NCBI GenBank assembly: GCA_026182355.1 | Contig: JAPFBL010000255.1 | Coordinates: forward strand, 992,001 to 1,056,000 | Direction of reading: 5' to 3' | From: Hermatobates lingyangjiaoensis | Taxonomy: Eukaryota; Arthropoda; Insecta; Hemiptera; Hermatobatidae | DNA length: 64,000 bases | Part shown: in pieces, positions 35,111-45,951 of the stretch | Numbering within the stretch: the first letter of the stretch is position 1 | Layout: every line of letters starts with the position of its first letter | Translations under genes and position numbers: made by a program | Notes under the pieces: model-generated | The model's database searches: none | Told to the model about the DNA's origin: nothing | Seen by the model: the letters and a program-made list of their open reading frames with translations, nothing else

Positions 35111-35145
35111 AAAGGTGTTATAAAATTCCGTGGAAAAATTTCCAT

Positions 35146-35360
35146 AAAATTTATATTGGTCAAACTGGTGAATCTTTAAAGATACATTAAGACAACACCA
35201 ATACCATGTAAGTAGACAGGAAAAAAGTAGCGCCTTATTCTTGCATATAAATAATGAAAATCATCATATTGATTGGGCCAGAGCTAAATTTATTACCTAT
35301 GAAAAATAGATGCTGTTAAGAAGTATTATTGAGTCCTCGCTGATTAAATTCAATAGATGA
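35146..35360 (+). pseudogene. PLE GIY-YIG endonuclease fragment (third lineage)
   Basis: KIYIGQTGESLKIH runs into a stop. After a one-base shift the frame continues LRQHQYHVSRQEKSSALFLH, INNENHHIDWARAKFITYEK, an in-frame stop, then MLLRSIIESSLIKFN and stop. The YIGQTG.SL...L..H and N.ENH.IDW patterns are those of GIY-YIG nucleases of PLEs. SIIESSLIK recurs at 62181. One frameshift and one nonsense codon make it a pseudogene. Confidence 0.75.
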
Positions 35361-38300
35361 AATATTATAAACATTAGTAATGGGTTGTTCCGGCTTGACT
35401 CAGTGCTAACGAGGGCAATAGCCTCTTCTAAGAGGGTTGACAGCTAGTGGATAGTTTTTTACTCTTTCTTACTGTACTCCTTTGTTTTCCAAACATCCCT
35501 CTCTGGACAATTGTCCTTTCCTGCACTTTACACACTTTTAAAATACCACTCTTCCTTCCCACTCTTCTCAACTCTCACCAGATGTTTCTGCATCTATTGT
35601 TTCAGTTGGGTTTTTGACTCTGACCAAGACCGCTTGTCTTGGTTTAAAGATATGGCTGTTTGTTGTTCAAAGGCTTCAGCCCGCACATGGTTTAGTTTAG
35701 TTCCAACATTCTTGAACTCCTTGATTGTCTCATTACCTTGTATTTCTTTGTATCTAGGTATCCACATGAGAGATAATTTCTTCTCATTTTATTCTTTTTA
35801 GTAATGTTTGTCCTATCGGTATATCAAACGGAATTCTTCTTTTCCCATTTCATATTGTGGTTTGATCATGTATTTTTATATAAACACTTTAATGTTTTTC
35901 ATTCTCTTTTATTAATGTTAGTAGTATTTTCTTTAAATATGCATGTATGTAATAGAAAATTATATATTTTTTTAGAAAAAAATATTTTCCAAATTAACTT
36001 AATCTGCATTTGTGCTATATAGGTTTTTTAAGGTTTATCGTGATACCTCTTTCTATGTAATGTACTAATGATTTAACACAAAATGATAGAGTACGTGAAT
36101 GGATTGTGTCCGACGGCAGGGCCAGTGACACATTTCGCAATCCAATTACTTTTCACTAAATTAATTGCAGCCAGATGATTGTGTTTGGCGCATGTTGCTC
36201 GACGTATTTTTAATCAGTTTGAACTCTTCTGTCGTAAGTAAGCAGTGAGGCAATCAAAAATCTAATCGTACAAACTAGTTATGAATATTCAGTACTTGTC
36301 ATCAATAATCAATCTTTTGCTAGTTATTATGGACACGAAGGTTGAATTAGTATGGAAATAGAAATTAAATTCACTAGCTTTCTAGAAATTTGTTTTTACC
36401 AAAATATCACCACTGCATTCATTTACTGTCAATGAATAAAATTTATTTAAGAAAAATAACATTGAAAGAGAGGTTTGCTAATCTAAAACGCTACTTTCTT
36501 ATACCAGTTCATTTATTTTTCTCTTACTTCTACCTATTTTCTAACATTATTTTCTTGCTTTTACTATAATTTTATTGTTATAATTATTATATTTATATCA
36601 TTATGTTTATTTTTATAACATTTTGTACTAGTATTTAGTTGTGGGAACTCTCTACATTGAGTGCTCTTCAGTTGCCTGATTGATCTCAGGATGACAATGA
36701 AGATAGTCGAAAATTTTAAATATGAGTGAAATGTTATTTTTTGTCATTTGAACCACATTTCGCTACTGTTAATATTTGTTTTCAACTTATTTCAAAATAT
36801 ACATAAAATAATAATAGCACATAAAACACTTTATAGAATCCTAAAATGGGACTGTAACAAACTTTTAATAGTTGGAATTTTAGAGTTACAGATCATTGCA
36901 TACCTGCACACCACATCACAATTGTTGGTGTAGGTTCTAATTTCTTGTGAGAGAAAAATTTACCCAGATTTGGTTATATTCTGTAGAAAATAGTGACTGC
37001 GTGATTAAGGAAGTGGATGTACACTAGGAAAGAGTCGGCTAAGGATTGTTTAGGAATTTTTAGCTACGACATTAAAGTTGATGGTTCACTTTAAATATGG
37101 AAGGAATATTTTTGGACTTGTGTTGTTTCAATCTTTTTCATCAATCGACTAAGTTTTTCATAGAATGTGGTTTGGAGGATTAAAACTTCCTTGGAATGAT
37201 TGAATTTAATAATTTATGTTAATAATATTAATAATTTATTAATATTTAATAATATTATGTTTAATATTACTTCTAAGGTAATTAATAACGATTAAGGTGC
37301 TGGGCTAATGTGTTGCCAATTCAAAAATTTCATAAATGGGATTTTCTCGTGAGTTACCCCTGAAATCTTTTTCTTCATACCAATTTTTTGATATTTCTTT
37401 TTTCTTATTCCTATTAATTTATTGGAAATTTAATATTTTAAAATTAAATTAACATTTTTGAAATTAATATTTTACTATTAACTGTCTCCCTTAGTCAAGA
37501 TAGCATAAGGCAATGCTCAGTATCCCAACACATTACACTATTTAAGTTCATGTTTCGCTGGTCTCATGGAACTATTTTCAGAAAATACAGTGGTACCTCG
37601 TAAATAACGGTTAACTTGTTAGAAAAACGGAAAATCTGACAACAGTGTTGCAAATTGTTTTTTTTTTCTTGGAACATCTTAAAAAATGGTAGAACATCTT
37701 TATTTCTTATGGAGGTATTGTAAGTTCCTTTGATGTTAAAAGCATTGAAAATAATTTATTGTAAAGTGCTATATATGTATGAACATAGGAAGTAAATTGT
37801 TGGGGAACGAAATGAAGTGCAAGGGATTACAAATAATTTCTGAAAGATTCACCATATTGTAAATGGAGAAAATGTTTATAAAATGAACGTAGGAAAGTGG
37901 GAGGAGTAAATGGCTAGTTATAAATAAGTTATATTGTATATAATATACGAGTATTATATTAATATTAAGTTATAAGTATTATATTATATTATATACTTAA
38001 ATATAAAAGAAATTATTTTTGGACATTGATTAAAATACTTTTTTATGCGAAATTTGCATATTTTTACACTTTTTTCTCTTTTCTAAGTATATGATCTCGA
38101 AGAACTTCCCCTTACATATTTGGGATTGTGATGTATGTTATTAAAATATGACATACATTTTTTTAGAATCCTTTTCTTTCGTCTTGTCTTTATTTTATAA
38201 TAAGGTGGCATTAATCACCTTACAATGTGTAGCGCCTTACTTTCGTCGACTCTCAGGTTATTTACTTACTGACGGCGACTACTAATAAGACTAAAAGAAA

Positions 38301-39896
38301 GTGAATTTCTTCTTTGTTTTACTCTCTGTTTCTTGGGAGACTTGTCTTTGGAACTGTTTTCACTGTTTGATTGTATATACAATCAAATTGCTAGAAGTTC
38401 TGCCACCCAAAATTATAACATAAAAGAACAGAAAAATGTGCATACAAAATTAACTTCTATATTCTAAAACCTGTTGCCCTGGAAGAAGAAGTACTGAGTG
38501 TTAAACACTAGTGCCAAGTCGACACATTTGCCAGGTCAATCTAGCTGAAACATTTAATTTGTTGACCAACGACTTGTTAGCCATGGCAGCTTTCAGATAG
38601 AGGTGTTGTGAATAACGCGATGTGCTGGTTGTTTTCATAGGTTTTAAACGAATCCAATTTTCGCAGATGATCTCCAGGTTCCATATCTGTTTATTATTAA
38701 TGCACAACTTTGTAAGAGCTTTCTCTCTACATGCAGTGTTTTTGGGGAGGTAAAGTTTCTTCCTAGATTTTCCTTCTAAACAGATTTCGTAGAAACAAAT
38801 TCCTAAACTTCAGAATGTTTTTTATTTGTTCTGATATCTGATGAAATCAGTTGTTAATCATATGCCCAAACATTCAATTTGAGTTTAAAAATAAAAAAAA
38901 CTTTATTATAATCATATTTTCATGCCTTTGAAACCCATGTAATGTTTTGATTGTGTTTTTTTTTACTGTTCCTCAATGACATTAATGTCGTTATAATAAG
39001 TATATTTAGTCTTAAGCAGGGTTGAATTGTTGAGGTGTTAAAATTAGCCTGCTATTATGGTAGGTACTCTGGTGTGTGGTCTTTATAATCCTACTTTTGT
39101 ATTTGTTATTAGTATATATGTCTTATCAACAATAATGTTTTAGATTCCGCAGACTGTTTAATGTATTATATACATATTATTTTTAGTTGGGTAACAGTTT
39201 CACTTGTGAGTCGTTGACACCTACTTATAATCAACACTTCATACTTTTGATCTATCTCCTTTAGGGGATCCAATCCTTATCCACCAGTGGTGAGTCTCAA
39301 TCCCTGTTTTCTCATTTCGACAGCATGCCAGTTTGTTCTGAAAATCTCCGATTATTTCTCACGTGTTCTATGCAAGAAGGAAGTTCATGACGAACTTTTA
39401 ATTAACTGTACTTCTAGACCTGTACCTTCTCAATGAAGTTTACTACAGCTGTCACAATAGACTTATCTGACTTGTTCGTTTCATATTTTGGTTGTTGTTG
39501 ATTATTTGCCCTATTCCCTAGCATTAAGCAATCATGTAGTATATATTCTAAATTTGCCATAATCCAATTTTTTTTTGTTTTGTTTGATATTCCGCTCATA
39601 TAATCATTCCTGGCTAATATACCTCTCAATGTATCGCGCTCAAATCAACCAAGCAAGAAAACAGGTCTAAGTCTAAAATAAGTTTTTTTTTGTTTTACTT
39701 CTATTATATTTACTTATAATAGAATTTATTTCTATTATAATATTATTTTATTAAATTTACTATTGTCTATACGACCTATCAATGTCGTCCAAAAAAAAAT
39801 GTAAATTTGATTTAGTTAATTTGGTTGCTGAGATATATTGAACTATTTATTAAACTGACAGAAAGTTCTCTGATTCAGGAGTTTTTATTTCAGAAT
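35361..39896. other. Intron sequence, mostly anonymous, with TE scraps
   Basis: 35600-35660 and 35835-35875 repeat pieces of the long-stem PLE end (GACTCTGACCAAGACCGCTT, CCCATTTCATATTGTGG). 36690-36715 has a decayed GATGACAATGAAGATAGTCG-AAAA motif. CAGTGGTACCTCG at 37590 looks like one end of a pogo/Tigger-type MITE without a partner. A minus-strand 68-codon frame at 38501-38707 is unrecognised. Confidence 0.4.
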
Positions 39897-41523
39897 ATTA
39901 CTTTACTATAAGTAAAGTATAGTGATCGTGAAAAAATTCGATCTCGAGATTTTGAAGGAATTACATGTTTTGAGGTCCCAGAAGTCGTTTTATGAAGTTT
40001 TTGCGATGATATCTGTGTGTGTGTGGGTGGGTGGGTGGGTGGGTGGGTGGGTGGGTGAGTGTGTTAGCATTGCTTGTTACCACGCTACGGTCCATATTTG
40101 ATGGATCAAGTTGATATTTTACACAAAAATGGGCCCAACAGGGAAGAAGATCCCTATTGTTTGGGAAGAATTATGCATGATGGGAAAGTCACTTTTTTTG
40201 CCAAAAACCGTTTTTTTTAAAACATTTATTTCTCCTAAACTGATAACTCTAGAGTTTTGAAATTTTGACATTATCTTTGAGGTTACAAATGGAACAAACG
40301 AAAAATATATTCAGAATTTTAAAACAACGGGAAATATTTTTTTTTTAATAAAATGTAAAAATTTTGACTTATAATTCAATCTCAAACCTTGTGAAAGCGA
40401 TACAAGCCAAACTGTTTGACGGACAAAAATGAAACTATGCCTATATATAGAACATTATGTGCAGAATCAGTTGAGATATATTTTTTCAAAATTACATTCG
40501 CTAATGGGGCGGTACAGTACGATTTCTGTTTTCAGAAAATGTTTTTTTTGATGCTAAACGGCTCATTAAAAAATAATGAAAATTTGACCAAAAATGGACC
40601 AAAAAGTTGGCAATTCATAAAAAAAAATTCATGAAGTTTCAATTACGGTAAAGAGCAATAACGATATAAAAACTGTTTGTTTATCCTAGACTATGAGAAC
40701 ACCTGCTATACTTGTCGAATTTTTTATATTTTTTTACATTGTTTACATTGACTTAGAAATTTTTTGAGCGAATCCACTGAGATAAAATTGATATTTATAA
40801 AGGAACAATTTAAAATGTTTATTGACTTATATGAGTTGTAAGAGGAATAATATGTGCAGGAAAATTAAACACTCACTCAGAAAAAATTCGTATATATGTT
40901 ATTTGACAAAGGGGAAGGAAAATGATCTTATTAAATACTAAGATGCCATAAAATTCCCATTATAATAATTCTGTAAAAAATCGAAAATGTAAAAGATAAT
41001 TCAAAATTGAAATCTTTCGTTTAGAGATTAATAAATGTAATTATCGTACATCTTTAATTATAAATCACCTTAAAACCCCATTTTCTTCGCTGTTTATGAT
41101 GTTTTTCAGAGCAAGTAAGGGTATTTTCCTGTTTTAAATTTGAAAATTTTACTTTAATATTCAATGTAGAAGGACGTCAAGTAAACGATGTAAGAAGTCC
41201 ACTGGCTATTTGAACAAAAGTCATGTTCTCTTGTAGGAGAATGTTTCGTATCAAGAAATGTTCACATTGGTTTTTCAAAAATGTTATTACTGTTGTAGTT
41301 ATACTAATGAAATTATTTGCATCAGCTGTGTGATGTACAAAAATAAGCATATATAGTGATATGTCCTTCAATCACTATCTTTACTACCTCAGGAATGAAA
41401 GACTAATAATCATATCCCATTTAGATGTATACGTTATGCTTAAATGAGATGTTATGTGTTATATACTCAAAGAATTTGCTATTAAGTTACTTATAGTAAA
41501 GTTGAGTGTAGGCCACTCCAGAT
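39897..41523 (+). mobile_element. Family X element, longest copy (1.63 kb)
   Basis: The 5' tip is ATTACTTTACTATAAGTAAA and GTATAGTGATCGTG. The 3' tip is TTACTTATAGTAAAGTTGAG and TGTAGGCCACTCCAGATTT. Both tips share the core TTACTATAAGTAA in opposite orientation, and the 5' tip has 7-bp arms CTTTACT/AGTAAAG. The interior matches the inverted copy at 50199-51672 over its length. It contains a (GGGT)n expansion at 40025-40060. No transposase or RT is visible, so it looks like a non-autonomous element of unknown superfamily. A 64-codon minus frame (41177-41371) is conserved with the copy at 2090. Confidence 0.6.
40025..40060. repeat. (GGGT)n microsatellite inside family X
   Basis: Nine GGTG/GGGT units preceded by (TG)n. 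The sister copies have only a short TG/CA run at this place, so it expanded after insertion. Confidence 0.85.
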
Positions 41524-42154
41524 TTTTTTTGTGATTTGTTTATGTACTACCGAACTGAAACTTGGACCTCAATTAATTTGTTGCATGACACAATTATCAA
41601 ACGTTTCCCTATTAATATTACACTAATTGCAGTGAGATTTTATTTATGCAGTCAATTTGCTGATTATTTGTGACTTTGTTAAAAAATTGCTTACAGTTAA
41701 GTTTTAACCAGTACACATTTCTATAGCCATTTTTTCTACTACTTTTTCTTTTATAATAATTTACAAAATAATTGTTGTCTTTTTAAACAGAATTTTGGTT
41801 TAGTATAAAAACTATGAAAAATACTTAGGAGATAGATATCCTTTCATGGGATACTTATTGCAATATTTTCCTGTTGGTTTAGTAAAATTAAAGGTCACTA
41901 AAACATAATCACGTGTTAACAAAGGTATTCAAGGACCAGTTCACTTATACCTTCATATACACTTTTACTGGTTACATTACATGCCTCATACAAGTTTAAA
42001 ACTGTAATGGTTTTTATAGTACAAGGAAGTAATAAAAGCAGGACCTGTAGGAAATAGGTAGGACGGTGGTTACTGGGCGTTGCCAAGAAGTCACATCGTT
42101 GGGTAATATGGCTTTTTATTTCGAAAGATCTAATGTGACTTATTGTGATTCTAG
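41524..42154. other. End of large intron, nothing recognised
   Basis: AT-rich sequence up to the acceptor TTGTGATTCTAG of the second dystrophin exon. Confidence 0.5.
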
Positions 42155-42260
42155 AACGTACTGAGAGAATTGGAGCAGAAGAAGCCACAACTTGATGAAC
42201 TTGTCCACACTGCAGAGAATTTGAAGGCTGACTTCAATCGACAACAGGTCCACGGCAAAG
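42155..42260 (+). CDS. Dys: Dystrophin internal exon, spectrin repeat helix B
   Basis: This 106-nt exon begins in phase 0 and leaves one base at its 3' end (phase 1). It is flanked by acceptor GATTCTAG and a strong donor AAG|GTATGT. It encodes NVLRELEQKKPQLDELVHTA followed by ENLKADFNRQQVHGK, then one G. The motif LEQ(K/R)(K/R)PQL(D/E)EL..(T/A)A.NLK is characteristic of the dystrophin repeat encoded by human exon 52, which is 118 nt and also ends in phase 1 (from memory). Joined to the previous exon it gives an uninterrupted helix A to helix B path. I did not find the following exon in the remaining 21.7 kb, which implies another very long intron. Confidence 0.92.
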
Positions 42261-44160
42261 GTATGTACTAGTTTCTGTTATTTATTTATTTTATTGATTC
42301 TATATGCATACAACACTCTTTCTTTTCCAAGGTTTGTACAATATAATGATGTTTCTATATTTATTTAAAAGTTATTTTCAAAAAAATATAAAACAGATGT
42401 TATAGAAAATATTGAGAATTTAATGTTAAAATAATTGCTAATGGTTTCTCTCCATTTTTATATTAATATTTTTGTTATTTTTTGTGTAGTTTGAAGAAAC
42501 TATTCCTTTGTTTTTATATAATATAATGAAGTTGCAGCGTCTGTCTGATTGTTTATCAGACTCACTTAGAACATTAAATGAGTTAGAACCTATTAATCCT
42601 GTATATTTTCAAAATACCTAACTAGGCTTCATGAAACTAAGGTTTTTTTATTGTTTTTTTTATTATATATCATCTATATATTTTACTTGATGACGTTATT
42701 CCCATGATTTTATATACATAGTGTGCCTTATTTGAAGGAGCCATACTCTTTGTCTGCAATCTATAAATAAACAAAATATATATCATTAACTACGTCTTGA
42801 CGAGTTCTAAATGGATGATTTGTTAATCTGTGCCTATATAAAAAATTGGTAGCAAAATATTCAGATTAAAATATTTAAAAATGAATGATTTCATAGAAAA
42901 TATGAAAATCATAATATTGATTATAAATTGTTAGCTATTATAAACTAGCATTATTAGTTGACGTCATTCTTTGTCTGACGTCATTTGAGTTCTCAAAATC
43001 TCAATGAACTATTCAAGTGTAAAATTTGTGCTTTCCATATTTAAGATTTGCACATTCCAGTTGTCAGCGATGCTGGTGTTCTTATTTAGCTAGTTAACTT
43101 TAGCTTCTTTATTATTCGTTCATAAACTGCTAATATTTCATTTTTTTTTAATTTATTGCATTGACGAAAGTAAGAACTGTTAAGAAAAGAGTAATTATTC
43201 TTAACGGTCGTATTTGTAAATATTTTCATCTGTTATTTCACATCCGTGTTTTAGTTACTCCTGAGCCGTTACCAGATTGATAGTAAATGTTTAAAATTAT
43301 TCTTGATCCTTTTGAATATTAGTATGAATTACAATAGTTTTTATTTGATACTTTAAGTTTAATAAATTTCATCTCACCTTCACTTTAACTGAGGTAATAT
43401 TAAAAATGATCTTTGAGAAGAGAAAACAAACAGCTTTTATCGTTGTTATTATTATTTATCCCCACCTTGTAGCCTGCTGTTATTTAATTAAATCATTTTG
43501 ATTCTTTATAATATATTTCATCCTTAAGTATTATCAATTGCCAAAAAAAATTCACGATTTCAGTATTATTCATAAATGCTCTCGCCAATACTGTGTGCTA
43601 TCTTGAATTTACCTTTGTTATTTTGTCCCAAAGAATGGAAAAGTTTAGATCTTTACTCTCAAGTGCCAAGTAATAATTACTTGTGTAAATATAACAAGTT
43701 TTACCATTCGTTCACCTTGGCATTTGTGTAAAGGGTTGTGAGTGGCATTTATTAGGTAAAATTACTAACTGAATAATCTCTGTCAATCCAAACTTCTCTA
43801 CCCTTGACCTAACAGAGGAATTTTAAATCAAATCTGACGTTCATTATTTGAATATGTCGTGAAATTGTATCACTGCCACTATTAGAAAGTAAAATATCCG
43901 ACTCCTGTTCATATGATGTATACCTTGTCTTTTCTGTTGTATTTATCCTCCTCGTGTAGCCTAAGGTGAGATTAGGAGAGCGTAGAGGTAGATTAACGGT
44001 TTCCATTACCTCAGTCCCATGTCGTACTTAGTCTCCCATTAACTTAACTACAGCTTAATTTCAAGTTTACCTTTCACCATAAGAAGCTTTTATTTAAAAG
44101 TAAGTAATTTTTGTCAACTAGAGTTCCACTGTTAATATTTCAATACTTAGTAAACAATAT
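42261..44160. other. Start of downstream intron, nothing recognised
   Basis: AT-rich sequence without exon-like segments or recognisable repeats. Confidence 0.5.
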
Positions 44161-44199
44161 ATGTATATTTATATTATATATATAAGATTTCACATAAAA

Positions 44200-44400
44200 A
44201 CATGAAATAACAATCAATGATCAATCCACAATATGAAATTGGGAAAGATTTTAGTTTTTTTTCCCCATTTCATATTTCATAAGGTTTGGACATATATATA
44301 AATATATATTTAATCTTAATGAAACGGGAAACGAAGACCTTTCAACCGTAAATAGCTGCCTTCGTTAGGGTCAATAACCCAACTCAGTTGGTGTTTATTG
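44200..44400. repeat. PLE end fragments (long-stem type)
   Basis: CCACAATATGAAATTGGGAA and CCCCATTTCATATTTCAT form the same outer stem as at 33.8 kb. The minus strand at 44320-44400 carries ACGGTTGAAAGGTCTTCG and ACCCTAACGAAGG, a decayed ribozyme-like core. Confidence 0.5.
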
Positions 44401-44420
44401 TGAAATCTTGTTATATATAT

Positions 44421-44610
44421 ATAGGTGTGTTCTCTAATCGGGGTTCGGTCAATTTTCCAGGATAAAAAATCAAACTCTCGTTGCCAACGTTTCGGTTTTA
44501 TTTAAAACCTTCTTCATAGGCAGAAGTAAGAATTTTTTAACTAAGAAAATAAAATTTACATTATTTAAAGGAACAACAATGTTAACCGGACAAAACCTTC
44601 GACTAGACTG
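44421..44610 (-). mobile_element. Penelope-like element 3' end (same family as 21.7 kb copy)
   Basis: Read on the minus strand, AGTCGAAGGTTTTGTCCGG through TTACTTCTGCCTATGAAGAA and GGTTTTAAATAAAACCGAAA to the tip GAACACACCTAT. It matches the 3' end of the element at 21680-23077 but lacks the extra inverted block, and so shows the simpler ancestral 3' terminus. (TA)n tracts flank both sides (44411-44422 and 44619-44662). Confidence 0.7.
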
Positions 44611-44615
44611 TCGAA

Positions 44616-44618
<3 letters not shown>

Positions 44619-44662
<44 letters not shown>
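44619..44662. repeat. (TA)n microsatellite
   Basis: About 44 bp of uninterrupted TA next to the PLE fragment. Confidence 0.9.
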
Positions 44663-44666
<4 letters not shown>

Positions 44667-44689
44667 GGTCTTGTTTTCTTGAACACAAT

Positions 44690-44880
44690 TTACTAATAAA
44701 AACTTTTTCTTCTTCTTGGAGTTTGGTCAGGGTTAGAAGTAAGTAACTTGTCTTTCATAAAATAACTTAAAAGTAACTTTGGTTACTTTGGTTAGCCCTG
44801 AGGATGTCTTAAAATAGTGGCGAAAAGGTGATTCCGTATACGAGTATTAACCCTGACCAAACTCCAAGAAGAAGAAAAAG
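44690..44880. repeat. PLE-like inverted terminus pair
   Basis: ACTTTTTCTTCTTCTTGGAG and TTTGGTCAGGGTTA are answered by TAACCCTGACCAAACTCC and AAGAAGAAGAAAAAGT about 110 bp later. The centre contains CCCTGAGGATGTCTTAAAAT and GGCGAAAAGG, a hammerhead-like but mutated core. The right arm runs straight into the PLE N-terminal frame at 44847. Confidence 0.5.
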
Positions 44881-45086
44881 TTTACATATATATTTGTGTA
44901 CAATGGCAGCAGGTCTTCCCTTAAGCATATGTTATTAAAATAAGCAGCAGCTTCTGCATTGACCAATTTCTTGTTGACACTCTCTAGTTTTCGTATCACT
45001 TTGCGGTGAGACTCTGGTAGCTTCCAAAGAAGGTTAGGGAAAGACATTAACACACACAATAAACTTGAGGTGAACCACGAAAACAC
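44847..45086 (-). pseudogene. Penelope-like element ORF N-terminus (minus copy)
   Basis: The frame reads LLWKLPESHRKVIRKLESVN, then KKLVNAEAAAYFNNICLRED and LLPLYTNIY. The KK...AE.A..FN..C......P.YT.I pattern is the N-terminal conserved block of PLE proteins. It is repeated in opposite orientation at 45227-45393, forming a large palindrome. Confidence 0.55.
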
Positions 45087-45384
45087 TTGAATAAACCACT
45101 TTTTTTTAAAAAAAAAAAAAACCGTTTTAATCGGTAAAATAACTATAACTAAATGAACTATATAACTAAATGTTCATTTAGTTATAGTTATTTTAGTGAT
45201 TAAAACGGTTTTTTTTTAAAAAAAAGTTGTCTATTCAAGTGTTTTCGTGGTTCACCTCAAGTTTATTGTGTGTGTTAATGTCTTTCGCTAACCTTCTTTG
45301 GAAGCTACCAGAGTCTCACCGCAAAGTGATACGAAAAATAGAGAGTGTCAACAAGAAATTGGTCAATGCAGAAGCTGCTGCTTA

Positions 45385-45393
<9 letters not shown>
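44933..45393. repeat. ~460-bp palindrome (head-to-head PLE 5' ends)
   Basis: The left arm 44933-45158 and right arm 45172-45393 are near-perfect inverted repeats around a ~13-bp spacer. Both arms encode the same PLE N-terminal block in opposite directions and both contain an A/T run beside AACCGTTTTAAT / ATTAAAACGGTT. It is the clearest fold-back structure of the window. Confidence 0.8.
45227..45393 (+). pseudogene. Penelope-like element ORF N-terminus (plus copy)
   Basis: SIQVFSWFTSSLLCVLMSFA leads into NLLWKLPESHRKVIRKIESV and NKKLVNAEAAAYFN, then breaks off at a (TA)n(GA)n microsatellite. It differs from the minus copy by few substitutions (A for P, I for L), so the inversion is recent or kept similar by conversion. 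Confidence 0.55.
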
Positions 45394-45470
<77 letters not shown>

Positions 45471-45479
45471 GAGAGAGAA
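45394..45479. repeat. (TA)n(GA)n compound microsatellite
   Basis: TA tract to about 45432, then GA to 45479 with one GG interruption. It truncates the palindrome's right arm. Confidence 0.9.
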
Positions 45480-45668
45480 ATTCTGTGAATATTAATCAGA
45501 GATATCAGTTTCATTTTTTTGAGCGATAGTTTACTTAAGACATCATTCGATTTGATGAAGTTGTTGCATACTTGGCAATATTCATGCTATAGTAAGTAAT
45601 AAGTTATCTTGCATGTGCTAGTCTATTGAAGATGTAACTTTTGTTTTCATGAAATGCTATGGAACAAC

Positions 45669-45951
45669 GTAGAGTAGTATCTCAGTGTTCGAATTACTTG
45701 GAACTCGAACAGAGATGGCGAAAAATTATGCCCTAAGAATTAGAACATGATTTTGGAACTCGAACAGTCGTTCAAGCTATTACTAGTTTATATACAAGTT
45801 TTGGTAAAGAGAAAGCTATGATATTTAAAAAATCATGCCTTTATATGATCTAACCGAACTTTCCATTATGTATTTCTTATGGGAAAATTATTTTTTGTTT
45901 TCAACCAAAATTCTGGAACGAATTATGGTCAAAAATCAAGATACCACTCTG
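45669..45951. mobile_element. pogo/Tigger-type MITE
   Basis: The left end AGAGTAGTATCTCAGTGTTC corresponds to the inverted right end (AGAGTGGTATCTTGATTTTT read on the minus strand). The subterminal ATAATTCGTTCCAGA and ATTTTCCCATAAGAAATAC (minus strand) are typical of Tigger-like elements. No transposase. Its right end coincides with the left end of the mariner copy at a TA. Confidence 0.55.

Larger units (their letters stand above)
16949..42154 (+). other. Dys: Large dystrophin intron (25.2 kb), human intron 51 equivalent
   Basis: This complete intron runs between donor GTATTC and acceptor TTGTGATTCTAG. Its position (after ...DKQK, phase 0) coincides with human DMD intron 51 as I recall it. 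It carries most of the window's Penelope-like elements, one SINE, a hAT MITE and a family X copy. It also holds the candidate internal promoter/first exon at 31.2-31.5 kb and a possible minus-strand nested gene end at 30.2-31.2 kb. Confidence 0.85.

Noticed and set aside
37585..37640. Complete Tigger-type MITE
   Set aside because: Only one terminal motif (CAGTGGTACCTCG) found; no inverted partner in reach.
40025..40060. CRISPR-like regular repeat
   Set aside because: Simple GGGT microsatellite without spacers; the genome is eukaryotic.
45305..45514. ORF with Ser/Leu and Ile/Tyr runs
   Set aside because: Translation of the (TA)n(GA)n microsatellite on the opposite strand of the PLE fragment.
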